Source of the DNA: Candidatus Pacearchaeota archaeon
Lineage (GTDB): Archaea > Nanoarchaeota > Nanoarchaeia > Pacearchaeales > GW2011-AR1
DNA: 27,546 bases
Assembly: GCA_023228065.1 (NCBI GenBank)
Contig: JALOBX010000005.1
Span: forward strand, 1 to 27,546
Direction of reading: 5' to 3'
The notes under the pieces are model-generated. The model was not told the DNA's origin and did not search any database. It saw only the letters and a list, made by a program, of their open reading frames with translations. Shown in pieces: positions 24,808 through 27,546 of the stretch. Each line of letters starts with the position of its first letter. Position 1 is the stretch's first letter. Made by a program: the position numbers and the translations under genes.

Positions 24808-25086
24808 ATGACAATCAGAGAATTTCTTGAGGACAACGGATTCAATTTCGGAAAATGCAGGGGAATCAACATCGAGCTGGCAGATGGCGACACAGTTGAA
24901 GTTGATGATGATGACGCTGTTCTCGATGTGAACTTCAGGTGGAAAGGCGCTCCCAAGAGCCTGTGCTATCCTGAATTCCAGGCGTATGACAACAAATACG
25001 TGTACACCCCCAAGCTGGAAAAAGAAGGCGGGAATTATCACCGCGTCAAGATGTCCAAGACCCCAGTCGGAAACAAGATGAAGTGA
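24808..25086 (+). CDS. Small protein with host-like, GC-rich codon use
   Basis: 92 residues; ATG after a near-ideal AGGAGGAG site. Its base composition is clearly GC-richer than neighbouring genes (codons such as GGC, CTG, GTC, CCC are frequent), and it is bracketed by a leader hairpin and a strong terminator, so it is an independent, probably highly expressed unit. The protein is acidic in the middle (EVDDDDAV), with YPEFQAYDNKYVYTP and a basic C-terminal end, two Cys and no signal peptide. I recognise no family. The composition suggests either selection for high expression or recent acquisition as a moron-like gene. Confidence 0.68.
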   Translation: MTIREFLEDNGFNFGKCRGINIELADGDTVEVDDDDAVLDVNFRWKGAPKSLCYPEFQAYDNKYVYTPKLEKEGGNYHRVKMSKTPVGNKMK

Positions 25087-25109
25087 TCATCTTTTAACCT
25101 TTTTGATTT

Positions 25110-25147
25110 GAGATGTGCTGTTAACAAAACAGCACATCTCCATTTTT
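25110..25147 (+). terminator. Strong Rho-independent terminator
   Basis: Perfect 13-bp stem GAGATGTGCTGTT (25110-25122) and AACAGCACATCTC (25128-25140) with a five-base AACAA loop, then CATTTTTA. It lies 24 bases after the stop of the GC-rich gene. Confidence 0.9.
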
Positions 25148-25151
25148 AAAT

Positions 25152-25181
25152 TTGAAAATAATTCCCAATATGGGTTAGAAT
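25152..25181 (+). promoter_or_regulatory. Possible sigma-70-type promoter
   Basis: TTGAAA (25152-25157) and TAGAAT (25176-25181) are separated by 18 bases, just after a strong terminator and before the gene at 25200. Transcription from here would also cover tRNA-Gln and the downstream RNA cluster. The predicted start would leave a leader of only about a dozen bases, so confidence is low. Confidence 0.3.
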
Positions 25182-25199
25182 TATATTTTGGAGGAATAA

Positions 25200-25529
25200 A
25201 TGCCTGAAGAAAAGAAAATTGAAACATTAAAAAGACAGCACATTGTTACTCTTCTTTTTAAAAATAGAAAGAAAGTTTTTGAAGTTGATTTTATCAAGGA
25301 TGATGGCGAAGAAAGACATATGATTGCATCAATGGAACCAGATGAAAAATTTGTTAAGGAATATATTAAGAACAAAAGTAAAACAGAAAAGAAATCAGTA
25401 AAGAGAGTAGAAAAATTTGATCCGGATCATATTACAGTATTTGATTTGGAGAAAAGAAATTTTAGAAAAATAAATATTAAAACAGCAAAAAGATTAAGAC
25501 TCGATGGAGTTGAATATAAGATTGTTTAG
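25200..25529 (+). CDS. Hypothetical SH3-like protein (DUF2693-like)
   Basis: 109 residues; ATG after GGAGGAA. Basic protein with a pattern like DUF2693-type phage proteins: a strand region VTLLFKNRKKVFEVDFIKDD followed by ERHMIASMEP, a basic linker, and ITVFDLEKRNFRKINIKTAK, resembling the V-x-D-x-E...W/F-R-x-F/I-R closing strands of that family. The match is from memory and partial. Such small barrels usually bind nucleic acid or act as adaptors. The stop TAG (25527-25529) overlaps the first two bases of tRNA-Gln, so processing of the tRNA must cut at the mRNA's stop codon. Confidence 0.6.
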   Translation: MPEEKKIETLKRQHIVTLLFKNRKKVFEVDFIKDDGEERHMIASMEPDEKFVKEYIKNKSKTEKKSVKRVEKFDPDHITVFDLEKRNFRKINIKTAKRLRLDGVEYKIV

Positions 25530-25608
25530 GGGTGTCGTCAAGTGGTTAAGACAGCAGTCTTTGAAGCTGCCATTGTTTCCGGGGGTTCAAATCCCTCCAC
25601 CCCTGCCA
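25528..25608 (+). tRNA. tRNA-Gln(UUG), CCA encoded
   Basis: Acceptor AGGGGTG/CACCCCT with discriminator G73 and encoded CCA, giving the A-U first pair and G73 typical of glutamine tRNAs. D-stem GTC/GAC. Anticodon stem GCAGT/GCTGC with loop CTTTGAA, so the anticodon is UUG. The variable region is ten bases. T-stem GGGGG/CCCTC with loop TTCAAAT. All arms pair well. The first bases overlap the stop codon of the preceding gene. Confidence 0.9.
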
Positions 25609-25626
25609 ATAAATAGTTCGTGTTTT

Positions 25627-25660
25627 GGTTGCGATGACACAACCATTAATTATTGTCATC
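25627..25660 (+). ncRNA. Candidate H-type pseudoknot
   Basis: Stem 1 GGTTG (25627-25631) pairs with CAACC (25640-25644). The hairpin loop contains GATGACA (25633-25639), perfectly complementary to TGTCATC (25654-25660). This gives a one-base loop across a 7-bp stem 2 and a nine-base loop across stem 1, a classical H-type geometry. A simple GATGACA/TGTCATC hairpin is the alternative. No gene is present between tRNA-Gln and tRNA-Thr. Confidence 0.45.
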
Positions 25661-25676
25661 TGGTGCGGAGGATAAA

Positions 25677-25757
25677 GGAAGAAAGATCTAAATTGCGTAG
25701 CGTCTGCCAAGCTCCCGGCGCAAATCTGCATATAAAATTGCAAAAGATCTTTCTTCC
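25677..25757 (+). ncRNA. Candidate tRNA-sized RNA closed by a perfect 13-bp stem
   Basis: GGAAGAAAGATCT (25677-25689) is the exact complement of AGATCTTTCTTCC (25745-25757). The enclosed 55 bases hold TTGCG (25693-25697)/CGCAA (25719-25723) around a GC-rich GTCTGCCAAGCTCCC stretch. It lies between two tRNA genes, has no coding potential, and has no T-run after it, so it reads as a processed RNA, not as a terminator. A Y-RNA-like ligand of the downstream Ro60 is one possibility. Confidence 0.5.
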
Positions 25758-25769
25758 TGGAATACAACT

Positions 25770-25846
25770 GCCGGTGTAGCTCAGTTGGCCAGAGTAATTG
25801 ATCTGTAATCAATTTGGCGTGGGTTTAAATTCAATCATCGGCTCCA
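25770..25846 (+). tRNA. tRNA-Thr(UGU)-like, degenerate
   Basis: Acceptor GCCGGTG/CATCGGC pairs throughout (one G-U), followed by T73 and encoded CCA; U8, A9 and D-stem GCTC/GAGT are normal. The anticodon stem ATTGA/TCAAT holds loop TCTGTAA, giving UGU, but position 33 is C instead of the near-universal U. The T-stem GTGGG/TCAAT has a G-A mismatch and two G-U pairs, and the T-loop TTTAAAT lacks C56. It may be a decaying tRNA or a tRNA mimic that is processed but not used in decoding. Confidence 0.6.
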
Positions 25847-25856
25847 AATATTTTTA

Positions 25857-25921
25857 GGGAGTAGTGGATGATGTGGTTACTTCTATTGGCAGAAAAAACA
25901 CCATATCAATTATTCTCTCCC
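25857..25921 (+). ncRNA. Candidate rod-shaped small RNA A, upstream of Ro60
   Basis: Three nested stems: GGGAG (25857-25861)/CTCCC (25917-25921), GATGTGGT (25870-25877)/ACCATATC (25900-25907, one G-U), and TTCT (25881-25884)/AGAA (25891-25894) with loop ATTGGC. Internal loops separate them. The size and the helix/internal-loop layout are like Y RNAs, but no sequence match to known Ro-binding helices was established. Confidence 0.4.
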
Positions 25922-25931
25922 AACAATTCAT

Positions 25932-25999
25932 GCCGATTGCTGTAGGTTTTGAATAGTCCTATGAATTATCAAAACATAAACTACAGTCTATCGGCTCCA
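25932..25999 (+). ncRNA. Candidate rod-shaped RNA B ending in TCCA (tRNA-acceptor-like)
   Basis: GCCGAT (25932-25937) pairs with ATCGGC (25990-25995), followed by T-CCA exactly as in a tRNA 3' end. CTGTAG (25940-25945)/CTACAG (25981-25986) and GTTTTG (25946-25951)/CAAAAC (25970-25975) continue the rod to an 18-base loop. The last ten bases ATCGGCTCCA are identical to those of the tRNA-Thr-like gene 150 bases upstream. There is no D, anticodon or T arm. It may be a minimal tRNA mimic, possibly a Y-RNA-like Ro60 ligand. Confidence 0.5.
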
Positions 26000-26009
26000 G
26001 TTATTAAAT

Positions 26010-26080
26010 AGCAAGAGCAGTGTATTTGAGGGATACATCTGGTAAAATGTAAAACCCCTTAAAGTTTTTTCTCTCTTGCT
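26010..26080 (+). ncRNA. Structured leader or RNA C before Ro60 gene
   Basis: AGCAAGAG (26010-26017) pairs with CTCTTGCT (26073-26080). Inside, TGTAT (26021-26025)/ATACA (26033-26037) forms a hairpin whose loop TTGAGGG can pair with CCCTTAA (26056-26062, one G-U), a pseudoknot, while AAAAC/GTTTT offers an alternative. It ends about 16 bases before the Ro60 ribosome site. It could be a regulatory 5' leader or a free small RNA. Confidence 0.4.
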
Positions 26081-26110
26081 TTATCTCTCTCAAAAAAGGA
26101 GAAGTGTGAA

Positions 26111-27546
26111 ATGGGTTATCTAAACAAGAAAAAAGAAGTAAAAGAAGACAGACTCATGAAAACAACACATAAAAATTTCATGGATGGTGATTCTTTTGAC
26201 ATCAACAATCCTTTATTAAGATTAAAGATTGTTGCCGCATCATGTTTCTTCGGTGAACCACAATATTATAAATCCGATGAAAAATCGAAGAAGATAAAAA
26301 GACGCAAAATAATTAATAAATCCAGATTTGATTATTTTGATGAATTAATTAAAGTATTATCTCCAATTGATAAATCAGATTTTAAGAATTTATCACCAGC
26401 AGAAACAATGGAAAGATGTATTGATGAAGCTTTAACATATAATCCAGAAGAAACTTTGAGAATTGCAAGTGAATTAAGAAATATTGATTATATTAGAGTC
26501 ACGCCGCAGGTCATATTAGTTATGGCAGCAAACAGAAATGATCTTAAAGGATCTGAATTAATAAGAAAGTACGCTAAAGAAATTATTAAACGTGGAGATG
26601 AGCCAGCAACTGGATTGGCATATCAATTATCAAAATATGGAAAACCAATTCCAAATTCTCTCAAAAGAGCTTGGAGTGATTTTCTTAAATCATCTAACGA
26701 ATATTCTTTAGCCAAATATAGAATGGAATCGAGAGAAGTAAAGACAATCGATGTCATCCGATTGAGTGGAGCATATAACGATAAAACAATCAAACTTCTA
26801 AACGGAACATTGAAATTAAATACTGATGACAGAGAAACTTGGGAATCTATCAGATCCTCTGGTGGATCATGGGAAAAATGTATAGATGTTATGGGGCACA
26901 TGGCATTATTAAGAAATGTAAAAAATTTAATTGAAAATAACATATCACACAAATTATGGTTAGATAAATTAATTGAAACTGCACCGGAAGGAAAGCAGAT
27001 GCCATTCAGATATTATGCAGCATATAGGATGGTTGAAAACATCGCATCGCCTATTATACTGGATGGCATTGAGGAATGTCTAATGTTGTCACTTCCAAAT
27101 CTTCCAAAATTATCTGGAAAAAATTTAATTTTGGTGGATAATTCCGGATCAGCAGAAAATAATATCAGTATGTATGGAACAACTCAAATCAGACACATTG
27201 GGAATCTCATGGGTGTGATAACTGGCATGGTCTCCGATGAAGGAATAGTTGGAGTATTTGGAGATAGATTAACATTAAAACCTATAAGAAAAAAATCATC
27301 TGTGTTTGATCAGTTGAAGGATGTTAATAAAATTGGTGATAGTATTGGTAGTGCAACAGAGAATGGAGTTTGGATTGCACTAAAGAATGCTATTGAGAAA
27401 AAAGAACATTGGGATAATATATTCATCTATTCTGATATGCAAGCGGGGCATGGTGGATTATATGGAATTAATCCAGATGAATATGAAGCATATCTGTGGA
27501 GAGGTACTGTAAAAAATATTCATGTTCCAAAATTAATCAATGCATA
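26111..27546 (+). CDS. Ro60/Rsr-like TROVE-vWA RNA-binding protein (3' truncated by window)
   Basis: At least 478 codons, open to the window end. The ATG is 8 bases after AAGGAG. Residues ~35-310 form a helical HEAT-like TROVE domain. Recognisable segments include ETMERCIDEALTYNPEETLR, RVTPQVILVMAANR, ATGLAYQLSKYGKPIP, and WEKCIDVMGHMALLRNVKNL, the last typical of Ro proteins. A vWA-like domain follows, with the metal-ion site D-x-S-x-S as LVDNSGS (Asp343, Ser345, Ser347) and later FIYSDMQAG supplying a further Asp. Ro60/Rsr is a ring that binds misfolded or damaged RNAs and Y RNAs, and in bacteria it works with exonucleases. The upstream 580 bases are a dense cluster of tRNA and tRNA-like RNAs, the usual genomic place for Y RNAs next to rsr genes. 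Confidence 0.9.
   Translation, partial: MGYLNKKKEVKEDRLMKTTHKNFMDGDSFDINNPLLRLKIVAASCFFGEPQYYKSDEKSKKIKRRKIINKSRFDYFDELIKVLSPIDKSDFKNLSPAETMERCIDEALTYNPEETLRIASELRNIDYIRVTPQVILVMAANRNDLKGSELIRKYAKEIIKRGDEPATGLAYQLSKYGKPIPNSLKRAWSDFLKSSNEYSLAKYRMESREVKTIDVIRLSGAYNDKTIKLLNGTLKLNTDDRETWESIRSSGGSWEKCIDVMGHMALLRNVKNLIENNISHKLWLDKLIETAPEGKQMPFRYYAAYRMVENIASPIILDGIEECLMLSLPNLPKLSGKNLILVDNSGSAENNISMYGTTQIRHIGNLMGVITGMVSDEGIVGVFGDRLTLKPIRKKSSVFDQLKDVNKIGDSIGSATENGVWIALKNAIEKKEHWDNIFIYSDMQAGHGGLYGINPDEYEAYLWRGTVKNIHVPKLINA

Noticed and set aside
25504..25812. Overlapping reading frames of about 90 codons on both strands across the tRNA-Gln/tRNA-Thr region
   Set aside because: They run through two tRNA genes and the 13-bp inverted repeat, have no ribosome sites and no protein-like composition.
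26623..26952. Minus-strand open frame inside the Ro60 gene
   Set aside because: Antisense shadow of a strongly recognised TROVE coding region.

Overview
This window looks like part of a large, AT-rich tailed-phage genome (jumbo phage or similar). Every supported gene lies on the + strand and is tightly packed. Strong GGAGG-type ribosome sites are common, and several genes start with TTG or GTG. The diagnostic genes are a virus-encoded multisubunit RNA polymerase, a UvsW-like helicase, an SbcC/gp46-like ATPase, homing endonuclease and TnpB remnants, and a tRNA cluster. The host cannot be named. One small protein has a clear signal peptide and ends in Phe, which would fit a Gram-negative host, but that evidence is weak.

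Layout. (1) 1-3526: recombination/replication functions, then a small cassette with an E1/ThiF-like Rossmann protein and three small unknown proteins. (2) 3542-11050: the RNA polymerase. Beta' is one compact 885-residue chain. Beta is split into N- and C-terminal genes, and a VSR/EDxHD-type homing endonuclease sits exactly at the split. (3) 11083-11618: a decayed IS605-type TnpB 3' half with its right-end hairpin. (4) 11644-14948: unknown phage proteins, one ankyrin-like. (5) 14948-20462: an RNA-metabolism island with a (p)ppGpp-hydrolase-like HD protein, a RlaP-type nucleotidyltransferase, a CCA-adding enzyme, a macro-like protein with an acidic tail, and an Rnl2-like RNA ligase fused to a dUTPase-like domain. 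(6) 20543-23528: two unknown proteins, a GC-richer structured noncoding stretch (22510-22830) and a small archaeo-eukaryotic-type primase. (7) 23528-25529: small genes interleaved with tRNA-Leu. (8) 25528-26110: tRNA-Gln, a pseudoknot, a long inverted-repeat RNA, a degenerate tRNA-Thr, and two rod-shaped RNAs, one ending in TCCA like a tRNA. These lead into (9) a Ro60 (TROVE-vWA) gene that runs off the window end.

The most notable theme is regions 5 and 6-9 read together. Ligase, RlaP-like transferase, CCA enzyme, alarmone hydrolase and Ro60 lie in one 12-kb region with tRNAs and several unannotated structured RNAs. The inference is a phage RNA-repair/RNA-surveillance system in which Ro60 and Y-RNA-like or tRNA-like RNAs sit downstream of the repair enzymes. 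All RNA structures were found by eye as complementary segments; no folding or homology search was run.
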